Source: Dechloromonas aromatica (nom. nud.) (GTDB lineage: Bacteria; Pseudomonadota; Gammaproteobacteria; Burkholderiales; Rhodocyclaceae). Taken from it: a stretch of DNA of 64,000 bases. The position numbers were made by a program, and so were the translations under genes. The stretch spans positions 1 to 64,000 of the forward strand of contig JAFIHA010000052.1 in NCBI GenBank assembly GCA_017848965.1, written 5' to 3'. Positions 8,895-16,628 of the stretch are shown here, one piece after another. Under the pieces are notes generated by a model. That model was given only the letters and a program-made list of their open reading frames with translations, searched no databases and had not been told where the DNA came from. Every line of letters starts with the position of its first letter. The stretch's first letter is position 1.

Positions 8895-8930
8895 ATGCCT
8901 GCACTAGATCACGAGGTTTTCCAGCGCTGA
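8895..8930 (+). CDS. Possible 11-residue leader peptide upstream of rtcB
   Basis: An ideal ribosome site AAAGGAG, six bases of spacing and an ATG start the peptide MPALDHEVFQR, then TGA. A terminator hairpin follows 58 nt later and before rtcB. That arrangement is what an attenuation leader would look like. The peptide itself shows no family features, so translation is only suggested by the ribosome site. Confidence 0.3.
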   Translation: MPALDHEVFQR

Positions 8931-8987
8931 GCCGCAGGCGAGTCGTCGCCCGGAACGCGCTGATCAGCGAATCCGGGCCGGGATATC

Positions 8988-9015
8988 AACCCTGGCCGTC
9001 TGCCGGGGTTTTTTT
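8988..9015 (+). terminator. Hairpin plus T tract between leader and rtcB
   Basis: Arms AACCCTGGC and GCCGGGGTT (one mismatch) with a five-base loop are followed by five further T residues. It lies 78 nt before the rtcB start codon on the same strand. It either ends an upstream small transcript or conditionally blocks rtcB transcription. Confidence 0.65.
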
Positions 9016-9093
9016 ATGCCTTTTTGGCGGTTGACCGCAGGGTTTTCCCCGGCGGGCCGGATTCCATAGCAAAGCAATATTCTGGAATCCATC

Positions 9094-10302
9094 ATGGGCA
9101 TTCAATTAGAACTGAACAAGGGGCGCGTCCCGGTCAAGGTGTGGACGCGCGATATCGAAGCTTCGGCCATGCAGCAGTTGCTGAACGTGGCCAATTTGCC
9201 GATCGTGCATGGTCATGTCGCGGCGATGCCGGACGTGCATGCGGGTATCGGCGCTACCGTCGGCAGCGTCATTCCGACGCGGCAGGCGATCATTCCGGCG
9301 GCGGTCGGCGTGGACATCGGTTGCGGCATGAACGCGGTGCGCACGACGCTGCGCGCCGAGGATTTGCCGGACAATCTGCGCAGTTTGCGTCTGGGCATCG
9401 AAGGCAGCGTGCCTTGCGGTTTCGAGCAGCACGCGGCGAGCCGGATGCGCGGCAGCGCCTTGCAGCGGGTCGGGCGGGTGCTCGACCAGCGGCTGGATAC
9501 GATAGTCGGCAAGCATCCGGGGTTGATGAAGATGCAGCGCCGTTTCAGCGAAACCTGGCTGTGCCAGCTCGGCACGCTAGGCGGCGGCAATCACTTCATC
9601 GAGCTGTGCCTGGACGAGGCTGGCGCGGTGTGGGTGATGCTGCATTCCGGTTCGCGCGGCATTGGCAACGTCATCGGTCGCTATTTCATCGCCGCCGCGC
9701 AGAAGGACATGCAGCGTCACCGCATTCATCTGCCGGACCGCGACCTCGCGTATTTCAGCGAGGGCTCGGACCTGTTCGACGATTACGTCGAGGCGGTGGA
9801 GTGGGCGCAGGATTACGCGCTGCTCAACCGGCAGCAGATGCTGGCGGCGGTGGTCGAGGTGTTGAAGAAGCAACTGCCGCCTTTCCGGCTGGAGAGCGAG
9901 GCGATCAACTGTCACCACAACTACGTGGCGCGCGAGCGGCATTTCGGCGAGAACCTGTTCATCACCCGCAAGGGCGCCATTTCGGCGCAGGCGGGCGAAC
10001 TGGGCATCATCCCCGGCAGCATGGGGGCGCGTTCGTACATCGTTCGTGGGCTGGGCAACGCCCAGTCGTTCTGCTCGTGCGCCCACGGGGCGGGGCGGCG
10101 GATGAGCCGCAGCGTGGCCAAGCGGCGCTTTTCCCGTTTCGATCTGGAAGACCAGACGGCGGGTATCGAGTGTCGCAAGGACAGCGGGGTCGTCGATGAA
10201 ATTCCGGCGGCGTACAAGGACATCGATCAGGTGATGGAGAACCAGCGCGATCTGGTGGAAGTGGTCCATACCCTGAAGCAGGTCCTGTGCGTGAAGGGGT
10301 GA
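9094..10302 (+). CDS. rtcB: RtcB-type RNA ligase
   Basis: A 402-residue member of the RtcB family, which joins RNA ends (2',3'-cyclic phosphate or 3'-phosphate to 5'-OH) using GTP and Mn2+ in the cytosol. Metal and guanylylation motifs are visible in order: MPDVHAGIGATVGSV, VGVDIGCGM with the metal-binding Cys, LGGGNHFIEL, HSGSRGIGN and INCHHNYVARE. An SMGARSYIVRGLGN segment and a C-terminal KQVLCVKG follow. Length is typical of the shorter bacterial RtcB forms. No rtcA or rtcR is present. Two uncharacterised genes follow downstream. The leader has a mini-ORF and terminator. Confidence 0.93.
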   Translation: MGIQLELNKGRVPVKVWTRDIEASAMQQLLNVANLPIVHGHVAAMPDVHAGIGATVGSVIPTRQAIIPAAVGVDIGCGMNAVRTTLRAEDLPDNLRSLRLGIEGSVPCGFEQHAASRMRGSALQRVGRVLDQRLDTIVGKHPGLMKMQRRFSETWLCQLGTLGGGNHFIELCLDEAGAVWVMLHSGSRGIGNVIGRYFIAAAQKDMQRHRIHLPDRDLAYFSEGSDLFDDYVEAVEWAQDYALLNRQQMLAAVVEVLKKQLPPFRLESEAINCHHNYVARERHFGENLFITRKGAISAQAGELGIIPGSMGARSYIVRGLGNAQSFCSCAHGAGRRMSRSVAKRRFSRFDLEDQTAGIECRKDSGVVDEIPAAYKDIDQVMENQRDLVEVVHTLKQVLCVKG

Positions 10303-10305
10303 GCG

Positions 10306-10500
10306 ATGGCCAAGAAACTTGAACCGCTGATCCTGCCGCAAAGCCGGCCGCGCAACCCGCTGCTGGTGCCCGGCCTGACCCGCCGCGCCGGCCCGCACGG
10401 CAACACCCGCAAGGCCGCCCGCCAGCAGGCGCGGCAACGCACCCAGCAAACGCTAGATGCGTTGCTTGCCGGCGATGTGGCGGAGTTTGAAATCGATTGA
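10306..10500 (+). CDS. Small basic protein encoded directly after rtcB
   Basis: A 64-residue protein starting three bases after the rtcB stop, preceded by a GGGGTGAG ribosome site. It is rich in Arg, Pro and Gln (residues 14-50 contain many Arg), and ends in an acidic LAGDVAEFEID. No domain is recognised. The tight spacing implies co-translation with RtcB. A role as an RNA-binding accessory is inference from charge and context. A terminator follows at once, so it closes the rtcB transcription unit. Confidence 0.6.
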   Translation: MAKKLEPLILPQSRPRNPLLVPGLTRRAGPHGNTRKAARQQARQRTQQTLDALLAGDVAEFEID

Positions 10501-10508
10501 AGGACAAG

Positions 10509-10540
10509 GCCGCGACCCAGCCGGTCGCGGCGCATTTTTT
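10509..10540 (+). terminator. Intrinsic terminator closing the rtcB unit
   Basis: Nine-base arms GCCGCGACC and GGTCGCGGC with a five-base loop, then GCA and a T tract. Confidence 0.85.
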
Positions 10541-10555
10541 ACCAAGGAGAAAACC

Positions 10556-10693
10556 ATGACTGTCTTTTCCCAGCCCCCGCTACGCACCTCTTTCCCGAAT
10601 GCACCTCCCGGAGTCATCCATGCAAAAAGCACTCGCCGACGAGATCGTCGCCTGTCTGCAGGGCGAACGCACCGTCTACTCTTACTATCGTGA
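10556..10693 (+). CDS. Possible 45-residue overlapping leader ORF
   Basis: A strong site AAGGAG seven bases before an ATG would start MTVFSQPPLRTSFPNAPPGV and run into the next gene in another frame. The peptide has no recognised features and its second half is Arg-rich shadow sequence. It could act as a translational coupler for the 320-residue protein. Existence is uncertain. Confidence 0.25.
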   Translation: MTVFSQPPLRTSFPNAPPGVIHAKSTRRRDRRLSAGRTHRLLLLS

Positions 10694-11582
10694 CCGCTAC
10701 GGCATCGGCCTGTTGCGGCACCACTGCCGCCAGCAGCCGGGGCGCCGCGCGCCGGTCGCCGCCTTGCGCCGTTCCGCCTACGCCGGCCTGCTCGAAAAGC
10801 CGCGCCTGAAGCCCTTGCTCGCCCATTGCGGCGGCAGCCTTGACGAAGCCTGGCTCAACGCTGCCGATTACGATGCGGCGCAGACGCCTTTCATCCTCAA
10901 CCTCGCCCAGTGGGGCGGCGAGCCGCGCAGCAAATGGCGCTGGCAGCAAACCTCGCGGCCGGGCGTCAATCTGGTGCTGCAACTCAATTTCAGTAGCGAG
11001 CACCAGCGCCTTTTCGCGCCGCTCGGCGACGTCAAGCACCTGTTTACCTACTACGGCCACCCGGTTGCCCGCCAGCGCCACACGCTGGCCTGGTCGCGCA
11101 TCGACATCGACTGGGCGAGCGGTACGGCGCTGATCGAGGAAATCCAGAACGACTGGCTGCGCTACGCGGACGATCTGGAGGATTGGTTATTGCGACAACA
11201 GCGGGCCGGTGCCAGCGACAAGGACGTCGTCAAGTACGGCTACCGCAAGCTGCCGTTACCGCTCGGCCAGTCGCTCGCCTACTGCCGCCACTTGCGCGAA
11301 CGCTACCGGCCGATCTGGGCCGAAGCCATGCTGTGGGCGGCGATTGCCTTCCTGCGCGAGGAAATCGGCATCGCGCACATCTACTACCACAGCGAAGCCA
11401 GCGGCCGCCTGCTCAAGCGCATTGGCCACACGGCACCGCCGCGCTCGCTGTACACCGAACTGCCGCGCCGCTTCTGCTTCCAGCCAACCGCCGACTGGCC
11501 GGATTTCCTGCTCGCCGACAAGGCCAACGCCGGGCTGCGGCGGCAGAATCCGGCGGTGGGGATGTTTCGGTTGGCGGCGTAG
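10620..11582 (+). CDS. Conserved-looking hypothetical protein of the rtcB cluster
   Basis: A 320-residue soluble protein I do not recognise. The ATG at 10620 is chosen because CCCGGAG lies eight bases upstream; a codon 21 bases earlier lacks this. Notable blocks are TLAWSRIDIDWASGTALIEE, followed by IQNDWLRYADD, and a Trp/Tyr-rich second half with AEAMLWAAIAFLREEIGIA and HIYYHSEASG. Many Arg, His and Trp residues would suit nucleic-acid contact, but no catalytic motif is clear. It follows the rtcB terminator with its own ribosome site. The link to RNA repair rests on position only. Confidence 0.6.
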   Translation: MQKALADEIVACLQGERTVYSYYRDRYGIGLLRHHCRQQPGRRAPVAALRRSAYAGLLEKPRLKPLLAHCGGSLDEAWLNAADYDAAQTPFILNLAQWGGEPRSKWRWQQTSRPGVNLVLQLNFSSEHQRLFAPLGDVKHLFTYYGHPVARQRHTLAWSRIDIDWASGTALIEEIQNDWLRYADDLEDWLLRQQRAGASDKDVVKYGYRKLPLPLGQSLAYCRHLRERYRPIWAEAMLWAAIAFLREEIGIAHIYYHSEASGRLLKRIGHTAPPRSLYTELPRRFCFQPTADWPDFLLADKANAGLRRQNPAVGMFRLAA

Positions 11583-11687
11583 GGAGGGAGAGGTTCCGCG
11601 CTGGTTCTCTTGTGAGACGCCAGAAAGTTCTACATGGATTCGATCAGCGCTGTGTAGAACTTGCCGGAAGCGTTTCCGGGCGTGCGG

Positions 11688-12197
11688 CTATTCGGTGCTG
11701 ACGGCGGCGATCAGCGCATCAAGCACCACAACCTTGCCGCGCGCCTGTTCGAGCTTCTCGTGCGGAAAATACTTTTCGTGATAGCTGACCTCGGTCGGGT
11801 CGCCGGGGGCATGCTTTTGCAGTTCCTTCTTGCAGGCTTCGGTAGTATCTGGCGCTGGCTTGCCGAGGATCGCCAACAGGGTTGCTTCAATCGCGGGCAC
11901 GGAAACGATGGTGTCGACTTTTTCTTTTCGTAGCCAATGCGCTTCCGCTGCCGTGAGCGGTATGTCGGCATCCAGCACGGCAATGCGTTGGCTGAAATCT
12001 TCCGTCTTGGCGACCGACTTCAGCTTGTCGATGATGCCCTGCGGGCCATGCCCGTGGGCATTCCTGATCCTGACGGACAGTCGCATCCCCCGGCGGTAAT
12101 AGAGCTTTTTGAGGTGAGTGATGAAGGCTTCTTCCGTTTCGCCCTCGACCACGATCAGCACGGTCCGGTTGGTCTTGCGCAGCGGACGTTTTGCCAT
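11688..12197 (-). CDS. RloB-like TOPRIM-type protein
   Basis: A 169-residue protein with the RloB/TOPRIM signature. A first strand LIVVEGETEEAFI carries the acidic residue, and a later AVLDADIPL supplies an Asp-x-Asp-like pair. The C terminus holds a His/Lys-rich region before VVLDALIAAV. RloB-type proteins are encoded next to AAA ATPases of the RloA kind in restriction-linked and phage-defence loci. TOPRIM partners of such ATPases (as in PARIS-type systems) can be nucleases. It starts nine bases after the ATPase stop. Nuclease activity here is inferred from the fold motif and partner, not demonstrated. Confidence 0.75.
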   Translation of the reverse strand: MAKRPLRKTNRTVLIVVEGETEEAFITHLKKLYYRRGMRLSVRIRNAHGHGPQGIIDKLKSVAKTEDFSQRIAVLDADIPLTAAEAHWLRKEKVDTIVSVPAIEATLLAILGKPAPDTTEACKKELQKHAPGDPTEVSYHEKYFPHEKLEQARGKVVVLDALIAAVSTE

Positions 12198-12206
12198 GCG
12201 CCGGTC

Positions 12207-13400
12207 TCACAGCATGGGCACGGCGCCGTAAGTGCCGGCCATGTACTTGGCGTAGAAATTGTCATCGGCGCGCACGCCTTCCATGTCCGACAGGCGCCAG
12301 GCTTCGCTGCGGCAGTGTTCGGTCTTCTCGACCAGCATGATCTGGCCTTTCCTGAGCAGGTTGAGGATTTCCAGCGAGTGGCAGGTGAAGATGATCTGGG
12401 CGTTGTGCGGATTGCTCTTCGGGCTGATGAACAGGTTCAGGATCGGCTCCAGCATCAGCGGGTGGAGGTCGGATTCCAGTTCGTCAAAGATCACCACACC
12501 GCCTTCCGCCAGAATGGGCAGCAGGCCGGCAAGCAAAACGAAGGCCGCCTGGGTACCGCTGGATTCGGCAAACATGGGTAATTTCATTTCGCGTTCGCCG
12601 TCGCGGTGGATGCCAAAAGGCACCAGGACCTCTTCTTCCTTGCCGTCCTGCATGCTGCGCAAGGTCTCGATCTGGACGTCCTGCAAGCCGAAATCCCACT
12701 GGTTGAGCAGCGTCGTCATCTTCTGGCGATGTTGTTCGCTATCGAAGAAGAATTGGGTAGCGTTCATGACATCGTGCATGCCGCGAAAGGCCTTGCGACC
12801 GGCCGGGCCGACGTTGCTCCGGCGCTTGCCCAGGGCGTTGACAATGCTCCGGGCGGTTTCCACGCCGAACTGCTCCGCCGTGGAAATCAGCGAGGCGAGC
12901 GGCTTGACCTTCTCGGCCTGTTTCTGCGGCAGGCCAAAACTGCGTTGCTGGATTTTCTCCGTGCCGCTGGCTTCGTCCCATTCGCGTGTGAACAGCGTGC
13001 TGAACAGGCGGCTGGTCTTGAGTTGCAGGGATTCGGAAAGCACGCGTTCGCTGCTGACTGCGAGCGTGTAGCGGTACAGCTTGTGTTCGGCTTCAAACTC
13101 CAGTTCAAAGTGGCTGGCGCGATCCGCGCCGAGCAGATGGGGTTCGACGGCCAGGGCGCCGCCGCCCTCCTTGAAAAAGGACTGGGTGATGAACCAGCAG
13201 ACGAAATCCAGCGCCTTGATCACGTTGGTCTTGCCCGCGCCGTTGGCACCGACGACCGCCAGCAGCTTGCTCAGTTGGCGGTCGGTGGCGGTCGAGGCAA
13301 AGCTGCTCTCGGTGCCGCTGGCGCGTGCGTCCAGGACGAAAGAGATTTCGCTTTCGTCGGCGAAGGAGAAGAAGTTGGAGAAGCGCAGGGCGTGGATCAA
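12207..13400 (-). CDS. RloA-like AAA family (ABC/SMC-type) ATPase
   Basis: A 397-residue ATPase of the AAA_15/AAA_21 type. It opens with IHALRFSNFFSFADESEISF, as in OLD/RloA-like proteins. Walker A is GANGAGKT near residue 53; Walker B is GGVVIFDELESDLHP near residue 305; a switch His lies in FTCHSLEI near residue 345. The middle region is the usual insert without coiled coil. The only in-frame start after the upstream stop is TTG at 13400, with GAG seven bases ahead. It forms a two-gene unit with the RloB-like gene and probably senses phage or DNA ends, by analogy with PARIS and OLD systems. A perfect palindrome overlaps the promoter region. Confidence 0.8.
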   Translation of the reverse strand: MIHALRFSNFFSFADESEISFVLDARASGTESSFASTATDRQLSKLLAVVGANGAGKTNVIKALDFVCWFITQSFFKEGGGALAVEPHLLGADRASHFELEFEAEHKLYRYTLAVSSERVLSESLQLKTSRLFSTLFTREWDEASGTEKIQQRSFGLPQKQAEKVKPLASLISTAEQFGVETARSIVNALGKRRSNVGPAGRKAFRGMHDVMNATQFFFDSEQHRQKMTTLLNQWDFGLQDVQIETLRSMQDGKEEEVLVPFGIHRDGEREMKLPMFAESSGTQAAFVLLAGLLPILAEGGVVIFDELESDLHPLMLEPILNLFISPKSNPHNAQIIFTCHSLEILNLLRKGQIMLVEKTEHCRSEAWRLSDMEGVRADDNFYAKYMAGTYGAVPML

Positions 13401-13419
13401 TTTGTTGCTCGGCTGTTTT

Positions 13420-13435
13420 CAACAATATATTGTTG
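13420..13435. promoter_or_regulatory. 16-bp perfect palindrome before the RloA-like gene
   Basis: CAACAATATATTGTTG is self-complementary and lies 20 bp upstream of the TTG start. It is the most AT-rich spot in its surroundings and includes a TATATT-like -10. It fits an autoregulatory operator, though no repressor gene is adjacent. Confidence 0.5.
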
Positions 13436-13485
13436 ATTGTGCCTTAGTGTGAGGAATTTTGCACGCTGCTCGCATGGGCACGGTT

Positions 13486-13515
13486 GATCATTTTCGTGGC
13501 GCCACGAAAATGGTC
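13486..13515. repeat. Copy B of the shared palindrome, downstream of creC
   Basis: Arms ATTTTCGTGGC and GCCACGAAAAT are perfectly paired and extend with one mismatch to GATC and GGTC. The core matches the 8307-8340 repeat. It lies 10 nt beyond the creC stop codon. Confidence 0.8.
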
Positions 13516-13525
13516 GCTTACAGGG

Positions 13526-14953
13526 CTATCCGCGCGCCAGCGTCAGCCGCGCCTCCCCGCCGCCATCCGGATGGTTGGCAAAGCTGGCCTCACCACCATG
13601 CAGCCGCGCCACCTCGCGCACCAGCGCCAGCCCCAGCCCGGTGCTTTTCTTGCCGGTGGCCGGGCGGGGCAGGGAGTAGAAGCGGTTGAAGAGTTGCGCC
13701 AGGGCGTAGTCGGGGGCGCCGGCGCCGTGGTCGCGGATGCGGATTTCGGCGGCTTCGACGGTCGACCGCAGAATTAGCGAAATTTCACCGCCGTCGGGCG
13801 AGAATTCGATGGCGTTGTCGAGCAGGTTGAGGACGGCCTGGCGGAGCAGGAAGGCGTCGCCGTTGAGGGTGAAGCCCGGTTCGGCGTCGATCACGCAATG
13901 CAGATGGCGGGAGGCGAGGGCCAACTGGCGGTCGGCGACGGCGGTTTTCAGGAGTTCGGCGAGGTCGACCGTGGCCTTGGCGCCGGGCGCTTGCAGTTGT
14001 TCGACGCGGGCGAGTTGCAGCATGCGCTCGATGATGTCGCTCAGTCGTCCGGCCTGTTCGCCGATGCTGGCGGCGAAGCGGCGGCGGTCTTCGGCCGGGA
14101 GTTCGTCCTCAAGGATTTCGGCGGCGCCGATCACCGCGGTCAGCGGGCTTTTCATCTCGTGCGCCAGGTTCTGCACGTAGCGTTCGACGTACTGCTTGCC
14201 TTCGAGCTTTTCGCGCATCGTCGCCAGCGCCTGCGCTAGTTCGGAGAGTTGGCGGCCGCCGCCGCTCGGCGGTTCGGCCTTCTGTCCTTCGCTGACCGCA
14301 CGGGCGTAGTCGCGCAGGCGGTGGATCGACCAGCTGAGCCAGGCGGTGAACACCAGGCCGATCACCGCAGTCGCCAGCAGCAGCGTCAGGCCGGAGGCGC
14401 GCACGCGGTCGGTGGCGCGCTCGACGAAGGGGGCGATCGAGGTCATCGGCTTGGCCAGCGAGACGACGCCGATCAACTGGCCGTCGCGGCGCACCGGCGC
14501 GGCGACGTGCATGACTGAGGTGCTCGGGTCGTCCGGGTCGATCCGGCTCTGGCGGGCGCCGTATTCGCCGCGCAGCACGCGGGCGACGTCGTTCCACTGC
14601 GAAAAATCCTCGCCCTGCGCCTGCCCGGCCGAGTCGTAGACCACCACGCCGCGCGCGTCGGTGAGGGTGATGCGCAGGTCGACGCTGTCCTTCTTGATGC
14701 CGTAGATTTCGGCGCCCGGATGGCGCTGCAGCGCGGCGGCGACGGCCGTGGCGAAGGCGCCGTCATTGATGCGCCCGGCGGCGAGTTCGCCGGCCGCCAG
14801 TTCGGCGAGCAGGTTGGCGCTGTCAACTAGGCTTTCCTCGGTCGCCTGGCGGATGCTCGGCTCGCTTTCCTTGACGAAGGTGTACAGCACGAACCAGGCG
14901 GCCAGGCCGACGACCAGGAAATAGCCGAAGAACAGGCGGACCGAGATGTTCAC
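13526..14953 (-). CDS. creC: CreC-like sensor histidine kinase
   Basis: A 475-residue membrane kinase. An N-terminal helix (residues about 5-27) and a second near residue 190 (LLLATAVIGLVFTAWLSW) bracket a periplasmic sensor region. HAMP and then the H-box LAHEMKSPLTAVIGAAEILE follow. The ATP site shows LLDNAIEFSP (N box) and GLGLALVREVARLHGG (G box). Start is GTG one base after the creB stop, so the pair is co-translated. CreBC systems respond to carbon status and envelope stress in enterobacteria; its signal here is unknown. The third gene, creD, is displaced by 7 kb. Confidence 0.9.
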   Translation of the reverse strand: MNISVRLFFGYFLVVGLAAWFVLYTFVKESEPSIRQATEESLVDSANLLAELAAGELAAGRINDGAFATAVAAALQRHPGAEIYGIKKDSVDLRITLTDARGVVVYDSAGQAQGEDFSQWNDVARVLRGEYGARQSRIDPDDPSTSVMHVAAPVRRDGQLIGVVSLAKPMTSIAPFVERATDRVRASGLTLLLATAVIGLVFTAWLSWSIHRLRDYARAVSEGQKAEPPSGGGRQLSELAQALATMREKLEGKQYVERYVQNLAHEMKSPLTAVIGAAEILEDELPAEDRRRFAASIGEQAGRLSDIIERMLQLARVEQLQAPGAKATVDLAELLKTAVADRQLALASRHLHCVIDAEPGFTLNGDAFLLRQAVLNLLDNAIEFSPDGGEISLILRSTVEAAEIRIRDHGAGAPDYALAQLFNRFYSLPRPATGKKSTGLGLALVREVARLHGGEASFANHPDGGGEARLTLARG

Positions 14954-14954
14954 G

Positions 14955-15629
14955 TCAGGCCGCCAGGCTGTAGCCGAGGCCGCGATGGGTGAGGATGACC
15001 TCGTCGTCGCGCACCGCGCGCAGCTTGCCGCGCAACGTCTTGATGTGGGTGTCGACGGTGCGCTCCAGGCTTTCGCCGTCGTCCTGCCAGACCGCCGCCA
15101 TGATCTGCGGGCGGCTCAGGATGCGCCCCGGACGTTCGAGCAGCAGCGCCAGCAGCAGGTATTCGTAGCGGGTCAGCGCCAGCCAGTGGCCGTGGTAGGC
15201 GATGCGCAGGCCGTCGCGGTCGACGGCGAATTTCGCCGGTTTTTCGGCTTGGCCGCGAGATTCGCCGTTGGCGTGCAGGCGGCGCAGGATGGCGCGTACC
15301 CGCGAAGCCACTTCGCGCGGGCTGAACGGTTTGGTCACGTAATCGTCGCCGCCCAGTTCAAGGCCGACGATGCGGTCGACCTCGTCGGAACGGGCGGTGA
15401 GAAAGAGCACCGGCAGGTCGGACTCGCGGCGCAGCGCGCGGCAGACGTCAAAGCCGGTGATGTCGGGCAGGCCGACGTCGAGGACGACGAAATCGACGCC
15501 GCCCTGTTGCAGCCGCGCCAGCGCTTCGCCGCCCAGCGTGCAGCATTCGGTGGCAAAGCCCTCGGCGCGCAGCGCGTAGCTCAGCGTATCGGCGATGGCC
15601 GGTTCGTCGTCGACGATCAGGATCTTCAT
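14955..15629 (-). CDS. creB: CreB-like OmpR-family response regulator
   Basis: A 224-residue regulator. The receiver domain has acidic residues in IVDDEPAIADTLSYAL, the phospho-accepting Asp in FVVLDVGLPDITGFDVC and the Lys in YVTKPFSPREV. A winged-helix output domain follows, with LTRYEYLLLALLLERPGRIL and the recognition region RTVDTHIKTLRGKLR. It is the first gene of the creBC unit. The upstream region 15630-15847 shows no second gene and probably holds its promoter and that of the divergent gene, but I see no clear CreB direct repeat. Confidence 0.92.
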   Translation of the reverse strand: MKILIVDDEPAIADTLSYALRAEGFATECCTLGGEALARLQQGGVDFVVLDVGLPDITGFDVCRALRRESDLPVLFLTARSDEVDRIVGLELGGDDYVTKPFSPREVASRVRAILRRLHANGESRGQAEKPAKFAVDRDGLRIAYHGHWLALTRYEYLLLALLLERPGRILSRPQIMAAVWQDDGESLERTVDTHIKTLRGKLRAVRDDEVILTHRGLGYSLAA

Positions 15630-15847
15630 GATGGCGGCAATGATAAGACATCGCGCGCGCCGTCAACTTGCCGTGTTGGCGATTTGCGCGATTGGCGGTG
15701 AGCTTGTGCGCAACATTAAGCTATTGGTATGGTGAGCGTATCCTTCGCCGTTCTCGGTTCTGGTGCGCCGGGCAAGCCCCCAGCATAGGCCGGACTAGGC
15801 AGAAGCGGATGGCAGGGGGATAATTGGCCATTCGGTATGGGGGTGAT

Positions 15848-16621
15848 ATGGCAGTTGAATTGTTTAATGACGGCAAGCACATCGTCCACGCGTTCTACGA
15901 TCTGGTAGACGATTCGCCGGGCGGCGCGGTTCAGTGCAACCAGTTCCTGATCGTCGACAACGGTCACGGCGCGCTGATCGATCCCGGCGGCAACATGACC
16001 TACTCCGGGCTCCTGATGGACATGCAGAAGTATTTCTCGTCCAAGGATCTGGATTACATCCTGGCATCCCACCCGGACCCGGACATCATCGCTTCGGTCA
16101 ACAAGTGGTTCGTCGCCTCGCACTGCAAGGTGATGATTTCCTCGTTGTGGACGCGTTTCGTACCGCACTTCACGACCGGCAAGGACGTTTCCCACCGCAT
16201 CGTCGGCATTCCCGATCAGGGATCAGTGATCCGCCTTGGCCAGAGCAATGTTCTGGCGCTACCGGCGCATTTCATGCATGCCGAAGGCAATTTCCAGTTC
16301 TACGACCCGGTGGCCAAGATCCTGTTTACCGGCGACCTCGGTGCCTCACTGGTGCCGCAGGCGTTGGCGGCCAGTGCGGTGACCGATTTCCATAGCCATG
16401 TCGGCTACATGGAAGGCTTCCACAAGCGCTACATCGTTTCGCGCAAGGTCTGCCGCTTCTGGGCCAACATGGTTCGCCAGCTCGAGATCGAGCAGATCGT
16501 GCCGCAGCACGGCTCGCGTTTCGTTGGCCGGCGCGCCGTCGAGGATTTCATCAGTTGGGTCGAAAGCCTGGAGTGCGGGGTGGACCTGATGACCCAGGGC
16601 AACTACCAGATTCCCCGCTGA
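15848..16621 (+). CDS. MBL-fold metallohydrolase, flavodiiron-type (ODP) domain
   Basis: A 257-residue metallo-beta-lactamase-fold protein of the oxygen-binding diiron kind seen in flavodiiron proteins and MCP-linked ODP sensors. Metal-ligand segments are SHPDPDIIAS, PAHFMHAEGNFQFYD, FTGDLGAS and VPQHGSRFVG. There is no flavodoxin domain, so it would need an external electron donor or act as an O2/redox sensor. The start is the ATG behind GGGGGTGAT; an upstream in-frame TTG is less likely. Members bind two irons and reduce O2 or NO; the activity here is untested. Confidence 0.8.
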   Translation: MAVELFNDGKHIVHAFYDLVDDSPGGAVQCNQFLIVDNGHGALIDPGGNMTYSGLLMDMQKYFSSKDLDYILASHPDPDIIASVNKWFVASHCKVMISSLWTRFVPHFTTGKDVSHRIVGIPDQGSVIRLGQSNVLALPAHFMHAEGNFQFYDPVAKILFTGDLGASLVPQALAASAVTDFHSHVGYMEGFHKRYIVSRKVCRFWANMVRQLEIEQIVPQHGSRFVGRRAVEDFISWVESLECGVDLMTQGNYQIPR

Positions 16622-16628
16622 TTCCTTC

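Noticed and set aside
8930..9000. tRNA-like or Y-RNA-like fold upstream of rtcB
   Set aside because: Some arm-like pairing exists, but no T-loop consensus and no complete cloverleaf could be drawn.
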